Shown: piece by piece, positions 22,773-32,111 of the stretch
Layout: the number at the start of each line of letters is the position of its first letter
Position numbering within the stretch: the stretch's first letter is position 1
Assembly (NCBI GenBank): GCA_024734495.1
Contig: JALMQS010000055.1
Span: 8,055,386 to 8,119,385 of the forward strand
Direction of reading: 5' to 3'
DNA length: 64,000 nt
Origin: Forficula auricularia
Taxonomy: Eukaryota > Arthropoda > Insecta > Dermaptera > Forficulidae
The notes under the pieces: generated by a model
Database searches by the model: none
Told to the model about the DNA's origin: nothing
Seen by the model: only the letters and a program-made list of their open reading frames with translations
Translations under genes and position numbers: made by a program

Positions 22773-23114
22773 AAAGGAGGAAGGATTCCAATAAATTACA
22801 CTTTATTTTATATGTGTTAATTTTTTCTTTTCCTCACTACCTCTGGGCTGCCTTCCATTACATTCAATTAGTTGTTTTTTTTCAATTTACAGACATGTGC
22901 CCTTTTCGAAATTGCATTTTCAACTTTTAATAAGATTTCTTATAAGAATGCATAACAATTCGACAACTAATTCTGGGGTCGTTTTTAAGTTCTTTACAAA
23001 GGGAAAATTGAAATCACAATATATTTCATTAAAAATGTCCAAACTAGGTGATGGTTTTAACAGAAACTTCTCTTTTGATAAAATACAACTAGTTGGAAAT
23101 GTGAGCATTATAAC

Positions 23115-23420
23115 CAGAGCTGGGCAAAATATTTTGAAAAAAGTAGTGAAATACAAAATATAAAAATACATTCATTTAATGTATTTCAAATATAAAATTT
23201 AAAATACTTTTATAAAAGCGTAAAATACAAAATACGTAATTAGTAGAGATTGTGGTGTTGGTGCAAGGTGAAACATCTTTAATAAAGATAAGAGTAAATA
23301 AATATTATATTCTATTATATTATAACTCATAGTAAATCAATATTAAATATAATATTTATTTGCTCTTATCTTTACAAAATACGTATTTCGGAAATACTTT
23401 TTGAAATACAAACCAATCAA
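23115..23420. mobile_element. Truncated hAT-like element with nested PLE-type fragment
   Basis: CAGAGCTGGGCA and the TAAAATAC-rich interior match 1363-2533, but no right terminus follows. GTGGTGTTGGTGCAAGGTGA at about 23251 begins a nested PLE-type arm with its mirror near 23345-23375. Confidence 0.5.
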
Positions 23421-24508
23421 ATTAAAGTTACTCGAAAATAAGACCCTGACAGATCGATTTGACGATCCAAAAAAACCCGTTGTGTGTGAATTTCATCGAA
23501 ATCGTTAGAGCCGTTTTCGAGAAACCGATTCTATTATATACAAAAATTTCTCATTTAATAGTATAAGTAAAGGTAAATTAAACCTTTGTGTCAAATGTTT
23601 CAACCTTATAGCTCAAACCTTTTGCTGATATAAAGTACAAAATCGCTCAAATTTGTGAATAGCTAACCGAATTTCAAAAAAGTTTTTACTTTTTCCTTAA
23701 ATTATAAATATATATATTTTTTTTAATTCGAACTACTACATGTATTAAGTTTTTTGCACTTTCTCGTCATTGTCGATTATTTCCACGGTTTATTTATTAA
23801 TTTTAATCTCGTTATCAGGTAAGCCAAATGGCATTAAATTTAGATGTATATCTCAAGTCATTGTATATACTTTATACATGGCATTAGTTTATCTGATAAT
23901 ATATTCATTTGGATTCAGTGCGGCCATTGTCACCTTATAAGTATAAAAATACAGAACATGATTTAACCATTTAAAACTCTCTAATTAGTATCTAAAATAT
24001 TTTAATTAATTAATTAAATCCAACTGTGTTGTTTGACCACCTAGAGGGCATATTTTTAATGAGAAAATCTCTTCCGGGTCCATGACGTTTTGATATCTAG
24101 TTCTGGAATCGTTTTCAACTGTTGTGGGGGGAATTCTATTGATTCAGTAAAAATGTTCGTTTCAACAAACTAAAGTTTTATTACATTAGTCGCTACACCC
24201 GTGAGGCAATATTTTTCGACTGTGTGCCTAAATTCTGATACCCAGAATAACTCAAGAAAAAAAAGTTGTAGAGAGTTCTTCTAGTGTCAAAATATTTGTA
24301 ATTCTAACGCAGAGAACTAATTAGATTCCAAGCTCTCTAGCTTTAGAATTTCAGGTTGAAAAATTCCTAAAATATTTTTTTTGAATGATTTTTTTGAAAT
24401 TTTAAGGAGTTGTTATGATAAAAGCATAAACAAAGGTCTTTTTTTATTTTCGTTGTATTAATTAATAAATTTATTTATATTTAAATCCCTAATTTCTCAT
24501 TAAAAACA
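23421..24508. other. Unassigned AT-rich stretch
   Basis: No gene or clear element was recognised. Confidence 0.4.
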
Positions 24509-24513
24509 TAATT

Positions 24514-24643
24514 ATTACGATCATATTAATTAAGAACTCGTAATCTCATTTAAAACATTTATTTAACAACAACATCAACATATAAATATAAATACAAACA
24601 ATAAAACGATTAACAATACATCAAGTAAGCTTTGTACGCATCA
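24514..24643 (-). repeat. 3' LTR (minus-strand element)
   Basis: This 130-bp repeat is identical by eye to the one at 26047. It is preceded by TAATT (24509-24513). Confidence 0.88.
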
Positions 24644-24657
24644 ATTCTCCCCTCCTT
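24644..24657 (-). promoter_or_regulatory. Polypurine tract
   Basis: On the minus strand AAGGAGGGGAGAAT directly abuts the 3' LTR start TGATGCG. This is the expected place for plus-strand DNA priming. Confidence 0.75.
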
Positions 24658-24684
24658 AGAACACGGACGCAGCTTCCCACAGGA

Positions 24685-25128
24685 TCATTCTTCTTTCTTC
24701 CTAGGTTTAAAATAACTCGAATGATATTTAACTAACCTGCCCCTTTCTTGACTATTTTCAATAATTTTTGCTCCATCCATCGATTCTTCTAAATATAATT
24801 TTATTTGATGAAGTAACTCTTCCTTATTTTGATTTAATTTCATCTGACCAGCATCTAGTTTCTCCTCTTCCATTATATTCAACTCATCCTCCTTGACTTC
24901 CTTCAACCAGTACGGAATTAAATCATCTTCATTAGTTAATGCCCTTCTACTTTCCTCTATTTGTAATTCCATTGATGGCCTAATGATTTCCGAAAATTTA
25001 TTCACACAACAAATAATATGACTAGCGATCTCACTTTCTATTCCTACTTTCTTAGGGAATCCTACTGCTTTTTGGACAAGGAACTCCCTTTTTCCTTGCC
25101 CCTCCACTCGTTTCCCTTCTTGAAGCAA
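24685..25128 (-). CDS. Second ORF overlapping gag in the -1 frame, 147 codons
   Basis: This frame overlaps the end of gag by 67 bp and lies -1 to it, so the likely product is a gag fusion made by frameshifting at 25110-25116 rather than initiation at its own ATG. The sequence is acidic and helical-looking (KEVKEDELNIMEEEKLD) and ends in the basic RGRLVKYHSSYFKPRKKEE. I do not recognise a domain, and no protease DSG/DTG or reverse transcriptase motif is visible. The basic tail could be the remnant of an integrase C-terminus left by an internal pol deletion, but that is weak. The frame is open to 27 bp before the polypurine tract. Confidence 0.6.
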   Translation of the reverse strand: MLQEGKRVEGQGKREFLVQKAVGFPKKVGIESEIASHIICCVNKFSEIIRPSMELQIEESRRALTNEDDLIPYWLKEVKEDELNIMEEEKLDAGQMKLNQNKEELLHQIKLYLEESMDGAKIIENSQERGRLVKYHSSYFKPRKKEE

Positions 25129-25898
25129 GTGTCTTCCCCATGTCCTTCCCGCCTACAGAATCCACAAAAACGTCTATCCTGAATGCAACTTCTATCCTGA
25201 GTGGGACTTGTCTTCTCTTCTTTATCCATATCCTTTAAATCCCTTTCTATTTCTTCTACCGTCTGCATAAACCCTTCAATATCAGTGAATTTCATTCCCC
25301 TAATGGACGATCTAACACGTGGAGTAATCATCTCCACTAAAACTTGAAGGATTGAACCAGCATCTTCGTCCGGAAAAACTCTCTTATATAAAGCCATCTT
25401 ATTCTCAATAAATAACCTTATAGGTTCGTCTTTTCTCTGTTTCTCCTCATAAAACATAACCTTTAACTTTGAGACTACGATTAAACTATCGTATTCTCGG
25501 AGAAATTTCATTTTAAAATCTTTCCAATCCAACGCTGGAAATTGATTGACCACCCGCCACCATGTCTTGGCCTTATCTAACAACTGATCCGAAACCACCA
25601 TGAGCCAAACATCTTCCGGTACTTTATATTTTAATAGAGTATTCTCGACCTTTTTTAAAAATAACTTCGGATCTTCCTCTGGGAGAGCTCTAAACACCGG
25701 AAGGAATTTTCCCACGTCTGCTAATTGAATATTCCTATTAATCTCGAAATCACTTCCCTTTTCCGAATTTTCCTTCCTTTTTATTATTTCTTCCAACTCT
25801 ATCCTCTTGTTTTTTTCCTCTTCCAAATCATCTTTTAATTTTTTTATTATTTTTTCGAATTCATTTTTTAATTTATTCACCTCCTCTCCCAAATCCAT
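25062..25898 (-). CDS. gag: Retrotransposon Gag, 278 aa, with CCHC zinc knuckle
   Basis: Residues 1-45 form a charged coiled coil (EEVNKLKNEFEKIIKKLKDD). About 60-200 resemble a retrotransposon capsid domain: FLPVF, then WWRVV (113-117), W125, F128, F132, Y136 with the spacing typical of the Retrotrans_gag family. C245, C248, H253 and C258 make a CCHC zinc knuckle for RNA packaging. The ATG lies 149 bp inside the 5' LTR boundary, just after the primer-binding region. The frame is uninterrupted. The slip site follows the zinc knuckle directly, the usual gag-pol junction, though no pol enzyme follows. It should form virus-like particles that package its own RNA if the element is expressed. Confidence 0.85.
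   Translation of the reverse strand: MDLGEEVNKLKNEFEKIIKKLKDDLEEEKNKRIELEEIIKRKENSEKGSDFEINRNIQLADVGKFLPVFRALPEEDPKLFLKKVENTLLKYKVPEDVWLMVVSDQLLDKAKTWWRVVNQFPALDWKDFKMKFLREYDSLIVVSKLKVMFYEEKQRKDEPIRLFIENKMALYKRVFPDEDAGSILQVLVEMITPRVRSSIRGMKFTDIEGFMQTVEEIERDLKDMDKEEKTSPTQDRSCIQDRRFCGFCRREGHGEDTCFKKGNEWRGKEKGSSLSKKQ
25110..25116 (-). promoter_or_regulatory. Predicted -1 ribosomal frameshift site, G GGA AAC
   Basis: On the minus strand the heptamer GGGAAAC falls in the gag frame as G GGA AAC, the X XXY YYZ form. It lies four codons after the last zinc-knuckle cysteine and inside the overlap with the -1 frame. A purine-rich segment follows. I did not establish a downstream pseudoknot. Confidence 0.6.
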
Positions 25899-26031
25899 TA
25901 CTCTATGCTCACCTTTTTTTATATGATCCTTGATCTTCGATATCTCCCCCTCGTTATTTCCATATTCGCAAAATCATTTTTCTTATTCCTCTTCGCTAGT
26001 GGTCTACTAGGTTTTCTTATCATTTTCACAT

Positions 26032-26044
26032 TGTTCGGGCGCCA
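26032..26044 (-). promoter_or_regulatory. Primer-binding site, tRNA-Lys type
   Basis: TGGCGCCCGAACA on the minus strand starts two bases after the 5' LTR. It is complementary to the 3' 13 nt of animal tRNA-Lys (the species priming lentiviruses). Complementarity stops after 13 nt. Confidence 0.8.
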
Positions 26045-26046
26045 AT

Positions 26047-26176
26047 ATTACGATCATATTAATTAAGAACTCGTAATCTCATTTAAAACATTTATTTAAC
26101 AACAACATCAACATATAAATATAAATACAAACAATAAAACGATTAACAATACATCAAGTAAGCTTTGTACGCATCA
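26047..26176 (-). repeat. 5' LTR (minus-strand element)
   Basis: Identical by eye to 24514-24643 and followed by TAATT (26177-26181). Confidence 0.88.
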
Positions 26177-26224
26177 TAATTATACATTAAAATTATGAAA
26201 TTCGAATTATCATAAGATAATTAA

Positions 26225-26924
26225 GGTCGTTGTTTCGCGACAATACTAGCAAAAAGTTAATGCAAGAGTATATAGAACAGGCAAATAGGATTCATAATTC
26301 ATAAGCCCAAAACTTTTTGCTGTTTATGTACCACTACTAGCCAATCCCGTGCTCGTTTGACAAATCTGCCAACACTGTCCGAGCTTGTATATATTTTATC
26401 ATATAGAAATGTCAGATAAAGTACATTATAAAGGAAGATTTATAAAACAAAAAGTTATTGTTGCGACAATGGCTGAAGCGAAAAAACGTCAAAAAATTAC
26501 TAAAGTTAATCCACTTTTTAGGTTAAATAAATGCGTTGTTGCCAGCTTGTTTTTAGTGTAAATTTTTCATTATACATTTTTCATTATTTATTCATTATTA
26601 TCTGAAAAACTCTCTTGTAACTATCGAATTAAAATTTTCTTAAAAATATATTAGTTATTGTTTAATGTTGATTTAGTTTTTTAGAACAATGGTAAGAAGA
26701 GTTTCTTAATTATAATTAAATATGTATGTGAACTTTCCGATATCCCGTATAGTACAATGTATAAAAGTCTGAAAAACTCTATCTTTGGAATTTAATATCT
26801 CCGGCAACTATATTGTTCATAAATTTCGTTTTTCCACCAATCGATGCAGAAGTATTTAAATAATAAATAATCTGTCAAAATTTCAAAGAAATCCTAAGAA
26901 AGCCCATATGGTGAAACAACTACC
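26225..26924. mobile_element. TTAA-flanked TIR element, GGTMGTTGTTTC subfamily
   Basis: TTAA on both sides bounds GGTCGTTGTTTCGCG and, on the right, GTGAAACAACTACC. The 700-bp interior is non-coding. The copy at 45755-46810 matches over most of its length apart from its HHR insert. Confidence 0.7.
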
Positions 26925-26946
26925 TTAATTAAATCAAAAAATACAA

Positions 26947-27046
26947 ATTAATTAATAAAGTAAAGCATTCACTGTGAAACTACACACTCTTTACTTTATT
27001 AATTAATATCATGTTTCACCTAAAACCTACACCACTTTCTCTAAGT
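26947..27046. mobile_element. PLE-type hairpin remnant without hammerhead
   Basis: ATTAATAAAGTAAAG and CTTTACTTTATTAATTAA flank a short centre, followed by CACCTAAAACCTACACCACT. This is the reversed outer part of 6871-7075. Confidence 0.6.
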
Positions 27047-27694
27047 AAAATCAAAAAATACATTTCGAATAGTTTATTATATTTCAATTTATTAATATAA
27101 GACTAGAAGACCTAACTCTAGTTGGCTGCGATAGTTTATGCATCCCTTGACAATCTGCAAAACTTGAGGAAAGCATACCGATTTTTTCTTCCAAATGCTA
27201 TTTTAAATCCTAAAATACAGTGCAGCGACCTTAGGTTTTGTGTTTTGACACCGCTAATCTCGAATCTCTGACGGAAGCCATTACGATAATAATAAACCTC
27301 ATTTCCCTGTGCATGTATTAATAACTCTTGAACGATGTATTATACTATTTTTTAATAATAATAATACATGTTTATTCACATAATACATTAGGCTGAGAGT
27401 GAACTGAATTTTTAGTGGGCTTACGATTTTTAAGAAACTAATATTTGAATAGTAATCGACCCCCCCACCCAGTCCCCACTAATGCTGTTTTAATCTTTAT
27501 TTCACGTACATCATCACTTAATAAATTAAAGACATGAGGTAGTATAAAATGATATTCCCTCCGTCCCTAATTAGTTGATACATTTGAATATTTTTCTACT
27601 GATTATTGGTATTGATGATTTTATAATTTTGTTTTAATTTTTTTCAAAGATTTTAGGTTGATATGGTATTAGTCATTAATAATAGCTTGACAAG
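27047..27694. other. Unassigned AT-rich stretch
   Basis: No gene was recognised. There is a short TAA repeat at about 27352-27367, and CCCTCCGTCCCTAATTAG at about 27558 resembles one end of a TA-flanked MITE. Confidence 0.35.
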
Positions 27695-27865
27695 TACTCC
27701 CTCCTTAAGTATAGCATCCGTACCAAATTAGTTTCAAAAATGTTTGTCCCAAAATAAATGCTACATTTATGAAAAGTAGAAAAAAGGAAAAAATTAATGA
27801 AATGCAGCATCTGCCATAAATTGGAACTCAATTCTCCAAACAAATTAATTTGGGAGGGAGGGAAT
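27695..27865. mobile_element. Stowaway-like MITE, TA-CTCCCTCC ends
   Basis: The left TACTCCCTCC and right GGAGGGAGGGAATA are inverted, with inner pairing CCAAATTAGTTT against AACAAATTAATTTGG. It is 171 bp and fits Tc1/mariner-mobilised MITEs. Confidence 0.55.
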
Positions 27866-28459
27866 ATTTTCTAAAAAAAAAGGATCTTTATCGTTATTTC
27901 GAGATTTATATTCATTATTATAAATATTTAGATATACTTATAATAATCGGCTTGCGCGACGACGCCGACGTGATTTGTTTAATTTTAAAACCAACTACTA
28001 ATTCATGACAAATAAAATTTATGAAAATTAGGAAATTTAAATTATTATTTTAAAACCCACTATAAACTACAGGGATCATAGCCACCTGGTCAGCAAAATG
28101 CCGAGAGGCAGGAGCTTCGCAGATTGTTTATCCATATTTTTCTATATTACTTTTGAATTCATGGAGGCATATTATTGTACTCTAGTAACTGTGGTATAAA
28201 TATGAAAAGAAGATCATATTCCTGGCATTAGCCTCATTTTTCCAAAATCGGTCAATGGACATGCACAAACTTTCAAAATAAACTGCTCATTTTTTTTTAA
28301 TAAAGTGAAAATTGTTATTCACTCTGATTTCGGTATCAATAAAGTGAATTCCCTTCTAACGTTATCTGTTAATTAAACCTAGAAATAATATTTACCTTTT
28401 TGAGAAATATTTCTTAAATATTAGATATATATCCTGGTATCTATCTCCCAAGCCAATAA

Positions 28460-29006
28460 CACTGTTCGACAAAAATTAAACAAAAATTTGTAAACCTAAC
28501 AATGGATTCCAGTAGAGTTTTATAAGCTGATTTTCAAGCAATTTCACGATTTTTTACAACGGGTCAGAGTTTTAAGATATGATCGGTCAAAAAGAAGAAA
28601 AAGGCCATTTTGATCTCATTTTCGAGTCTCATTAGATATTAAACAGCAACATTTGAAAACAAAACTACGTGATATAAAGGATAAAAAAACATAGATAAAA
28701 ACATATGATCTTGGTTTTTTTAGTTATAACTCGAGTTCTAATTGAGCTAAAAACAAGTGGTAATTTGAAAATCAAAGAAGAAGCTGTTTTCAAATAAGTC
28801 TATAAAATATTTTGATATCAAATATTGGCCGCTTAAAATCTAATGGGACTCGAAAATAGGTCAAAATGGCCTTTTTCGTCATTTTGAAGTGATATTGATC
28901 TCAAAAACTCTGGCCTGTTCTAAAAAATTTCGGGAAATCGCATGGTAATCAGCGTATAAAACCTCTACTGGAATCCGTTGTTAGGTTTACGGTTTGTCGA
29001 CCAGTG
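28460..29006. mobile_element. Palindromic TIR element, CACTGKTCGACAAA ends
   Basis: The left CACTGTTCGACAAA and right TTTGTCGACCAGTG continue into AACCTAACAA and GGATTCCAGTAGAG, pairing across most of the 547 bp. ATAA flanks both sides. It is non-coding. Confidence 0.65.
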
Positions 29007-29490
29007 ATAATCTTAGTCATTTAAGTATAATGAGCTCATGTGTAGGAATTTTAATTTTCTAAAAATTTATTCCTTAGAGTTTTTCTATACGTTTTTGGCT
29101 GGTCAATAGAGGTATGTTTATTTTTTTAATTTTCAGAATCATTTACATTCATCTCAAAGTATAGAAATTTTCGATATAACCTTATTTAAAGAGAATTTAA
29201 TTTTTACATAAAAAGAATTTGTGTTTTAAATCTCTAAGATGTAGGTTCTGTTTACAATTTATAGCGGTTCAGATAGGAAAATGAGCAAGGTGTATTTTTT
29301 TTTTTATTTTATTTATTTATTTATCCCTGGTAGCGAGGTGTAATTATTTTTATTGTTCTGTGTATTGGCCTTGTGGATTAAACACAATTTGGGGGAAAGG
29401 AGGGGGGGGGGGGCTACGCCCCGGAAGTCCCCCTGATCTCCGCCTATACATTCTAGACAGCTACATAAATAAATACAAAATATTTTCTTC
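29007..29490. other. Unassigned AT-rich stretch
   Basis: A poly-G run lies at about 29401-29413. No gene was seen. Confidence 0.4.
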
Positions 29491-29725
29491 TGGGCGAATG
29501 GTGTAGGTTCAAGGTGAAACATATTTAATAAAATTAAAAATAAAAAGAGATTACTAGGTAGGTTTCACAAATAAAGGAAATATTGCTTATGACCAAGAGT
29601 CAATATATATTTGAATCCAATTTTTTTTAAAGGGCCATAAGCTTTATTTGTTTTGTTAGTGATTTAGGTCTTAAAAAAATTGGATTCATTTATTACTTAA
29701 ATTCTAATTTTCTATTTTATGTTTA

Positions 29726-29776
29726 GTCAGTCTGAAGAATGGCTCGTCGCTCGAAATATAAATTGAGTGTTGGTCC
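29726..29776 (+). ncRNA. Divergent hammerhead-like motif
   Basis: CTGAAGA plus A, a short stem GGC/GCT, and GAAATATAAATT are in hammerhead order, but stem II ends in C and stem III is not clearly paired. Confidence 0.4.
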
Positions 29777-29780
29777 TAAG

Positions 29781-30781
29781 CGAGGGGTGAACCGCGATTG
29801 GAATAAGGTGTACACTAGGGTGATCCTTATTTTGGGTATTTTCGAATTTTTACTCTGATAGAAGCTCATAGTTCGAAATAAATAAATAAAATATTCCTCA
29901 AGTTTCAAGTTTCTACTCAATTATAACGTGTGCCCCCAGCGATGTAAGTTTCCCATCTAAATAACATGGGGTTTTTGACATTGAACAATCAATTTTTTAT
30001 TCCGGTCAAACTGGTCGGTTCAAAAATTTGAAACTCTGGAGACTTTTGCTCTTATAATACTAGCTATCCAATAAAATTATCAAAGATTTTTATCTATTAT
30101 AAATTTTGAGCTAGCAGCTATACTGCTATATCTTTAGTGTTACTGGAGTTATAGTACTCCAAAATTATAATAACCCAAAGGGGGGGGCCATTTCAAAAAT
30201 TCAGTGGCGTTAATGTTTCTAACACGAGGGGTACATAGCAGCTGAGAGAGCTCCCCCCCCCCGAAGTGAGAAATCCCCAAACCGGCCTAGTTTTTTCCTT
30301 CTCCCAACGACATTTAATTTCTTAATTTGTGCAAATGGCGCGCATGAATGTTGAAGATATAAATATGCGCGCTTGACGCAGGCAAGGCAATATGATGTGG
30401 GACTTATAGTAAACTTTTGTGGGGCTATAATATACATGCAAAAACTATGTTTTTTAAAGCTGATCAGATGGAGTATGCCAAAAACCCCCATGTTATTTTG
30501 ATTAAATAATATGAAATTTACATCGCTGGGCACAGGTTATAATTGAGATAGAGATTTGAAAATTGGGGAATATTTTTTTTTTTATTTATTTCGAATCATA
30601 TGAGCCCTTGTCAGCGTAAAAATTCGATAGTACCCAAAATAAGGACCACCCTAGTGTACACGTCTTTGGAATTATATGGAATTATTTTGGAATTCATTAG
30701 ATAATGCCCCTTCATCTACTTGTAAATGAAAATGGAAGTGGAATTAGGTGTACACGATATTAGGTCGCGGTTCACCCCTCG
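29781..30781. mobile_element. GAGGGGTGAACCGCG MITE carrying a TA element
   Basis: The ends CGAGGGGTGAACCGCGA and TCGCGGTTCACCCCTCG are perfect inverses. Flanks GTCCTAAG and GACCTAAT agree at 6 of 8. Without its 836-bp insert the element would be about 165 bp, the size of the copy at 6073. Confidence 0.75.
29818..30651. mobile_element. TA-flanked palindromic element, GGGTGRTCCTTATTTTGGG ends
   Basis: It lies between TA dinucleotides inside the MITE. The left GGGTGATCCTTATTTTGGGT pairs with the right ACCCAAAATAAGGACCACCC, and further blocks (TCTAAATAACATGGGG) mirror. The copy at 57582-58208 has the same ends. The TA target suggests Tc1/mariner-type mobilisation. The centre (about 30180-30400) is unrelated GC-richer sequence. 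Confidence 0.65.
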
Positions 30782-31150
30782 GACCTAATCAATATCTCTT
30801 TTATTTTTTAAATCTACCTAATAATCCATTTTTAATTTTACTTTTATTAGATAGAAATTAATTAAACACTTTTACTCGTGATCTCTTCCGACTGTTCGAA
30901 TGAAATTTTTTATTTTTATACGCTTTATATTAGCTCCACCTGTATGTATGTATGTATGTATTTATCTATATATCAATGTGACTTTTGTTCTGTTAAATTC
31001 CGCAAACATTTCTCTATAAAAATAATTGTTTACCTACTCAATTTAAATGAAATTATATAAAAATAATAAAAATAAATACATTTCATTCTGTTAAATTCCG
31101 CAAACTTTTCTCTATAAAAATAATTAAGACTAAAAAGTAAAAAAATAAAT

Positions 31151-31347
31151 TATATTTAAAAAAAACTAAAAAACACGCTTCTAAAAAAGTACAAAATAAT
31201 GTAATAATCAAAAAGCGTGGGGCACTTTGTCGAAATTAATTAAAAGTACATGTTTCTGCGCCCTCACTTTTTGATTAAGTATTACATTATTTTGTACTTT
31301 TTAGAAGCATATTTTTATGTTTTTTTTTTTTTTTTTAAATATAATTA
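31151..31347. repeat. Palindromic repeat
   Basis: Arms containing GTACAAAATAATGTAAT (about 31188) and ATTACATTATTTTGTAC (about 31281) pair, extended by CTTCTAAAAA/TTTTTAGAAG, around a 45-bp centre. It is a MITE-like foldback. Confidence 0.6.
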
Positions 31348-31409
31348 ATATTTCTTCTAAAATCAGAAATTCTGAATAAATACGTTTTTCTTGACTGATA
31401 AATTTATAG

Positions 31410-31565
31410 CTCATGATTGCATGGAAGGCATTCCAGAAATAAATAAGAGCCTATTCCCAATAAAATAGTATTTATATGGAATGTTTTCCTTTTTAATATT
31501 TTGAAACCAACGTTTCGAATGATCTTCCCTCCTTCTTCAGGGTTCAAAAGGGTCAATGAAGGAAG
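31410..31565. mobile_element. HHR hairpin fragment, GGAAGGC family
   Basis: GCATGGAAGGCATTCCAGAA, GGAATGTTTTCC and the hammerhead follow the arm order of 62192-63648. The second arm is absent. Confidence 0.55.
31498..31550 (-). ncRNA. Hammerhead, ACGT type, weakened stem II
   Basis: Core CTGAAGA plus A, GAAA, ACGT and cleavage T are intact. Stem I TTTTGAACC pairs with GGTTTCAAAA apart from one bulge. Stem II GGAGG against CATTC has lost pairs. Confidence 0.6.
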
Positions 31566-31619
31566 CATATGGTACTCCTACTTCTTGCATAAATATCTCG
31601 TTATATTAGATTTTAACTG

Positions 31620-32107
31620 TTTAATTTTTGGATTATAGTGGTGGAATTTTGTTTCGCACCTTTTCGATCAGCGTTGGTTGAAAGGCAGTGGCAGAGTGGC
31701 ACTTGTTGTTCTCTCTCTGTCAGGTTTTCGCTCTTTTTCCCTGGACGCACATAGAAATATATAAGGAAAAAGTGTGGACCGGGTCCTTGCACGCGGTCAT
31801 CGGTCGCACTGAAGGCGGCAAGCTTATCGCACGCACCCGTCACGCAAAGGCACGCGTGCGCGGACACGACTACCAGGTGGGCAACCAGGGCATATCGGTG
31901 CTGCCGTCTTACGGACAATCGTATAATGGCCCTCTCCCTGGCTTTGATAGTCTTATCGGTGCTCAGCGATATAAGTACTATACTAATATTACTATTCGTG
32001 TTGAAGGAATTTCGAGAAAGCTCTATTTCCGACATGATACCTCCTGTTACCCGTCACCCCTCCGCTAATTTATTATTTGACATAACGCCAGAGGAAAGGA
32101 AATTAAA
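31620..32107. other. GC-rich unique island
   Basis: About 480 bp with clearly higher G+C than its neighbours and no repeat signature. It is cut off on the right by the TTAA element. It includes CACGCGTGCGCGG and several open frames on both strands. It may be a host promoter or 5' exon, or captured DNA. Confidence 0.3.
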
Positions 32108-32111
32108 TTAA
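31926..32111 (+). CDS. Candidate small membrane-anchored ORF, 61 codons
   Basis: The frame starts at an ATG in fair context (ATAATGG). It begins with a hydrophobic stretch, MALSLALIVLSVLSD followed by TILILLFVL (about residues 1-27), then a hydrophilic tail ending DITPEERKLN. A signal anchor or signal peptide is plausible. The stop codon lies at the junction with the TTAA element, so the natural C-terminus may be lost or spliced. I recognise no family. The codon content is balanced, unlike random AT-rich frames here. A chance ORF remains possible. Confidence 0.25.
   Translation: MALSLALIVLSVLSDISTILILLFVLKEFRESSISDMIPPVTRHPSANLLFDITPEERKLN

Larger units (their letters stand above)
22464..22872. 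mobile_element. HHR palindrome, GGAAGGCAG family, both arms complete
   Basis: The left arm starts CGAAATTTTCTCTGGAGAGA and includes TTGAATGTAATGGAAGGCA. The right arm ends CTGCCTTCCATTACATTCAA. About 150 bp of each arm pairs. One hammerhead lies in each arm, on opposite strands, 66 bp apart. A close copy with exact insertion-site duplication is at 46124-46458. Confidence 0.75.
24514..26176 (-). mobile_element. Pol-less LTR retrotransposon with intact gag (TR-GAG-like)
   Basis: Two 130-bp direct repeats (24514-24643 and 26047-26176), identical by eye, bound a 1.66-kb element flanked by TAATT on both sides. On the minus strand the order is 5' LTR, primer-binding site, gag, overlapping second ORF, polypurine tract, 3' LTR. 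LTRs begin TGATGCG; they hold AATAAA. No protease, reverse transcriptase, RNase H or integrase domain fits between them, so movement would need a helper. Identical LTRs and an unbroken gag imply recent insertion. Terminal features fit Ty3/Gypsy-like elements, but that assignment is inference. Confidence 0.85.
29491..30845. mobile_element. PLE-type unit carrying nested MITEs
   Basis: GCGAATGGTGTAGGTTCAAG (29494), TAGGTAGGTTTCAC and a hammerhead-like motif follow the GGTGAAACAT-family order. The mirror AAATCTACCTAATAATCC resumes after 30790. The kilobase between is the MITE at 29781-30781. Confidence 0.5.

Noticed and set aside
22897..23163. 88-codon frame as a gene
   Set aside because: No motif, AT-driven composition, and the frame runs into a hAT-like terminus at 23115.
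27695..27865. Plant DNA contamination, from Stowaway-like ends
   Set aside because: Only short CTCCCTCC ends match; the surrounding sequence is continuous with the arthropod-type repeats, and similar TIRs can arise in any Tc1/mariner family.
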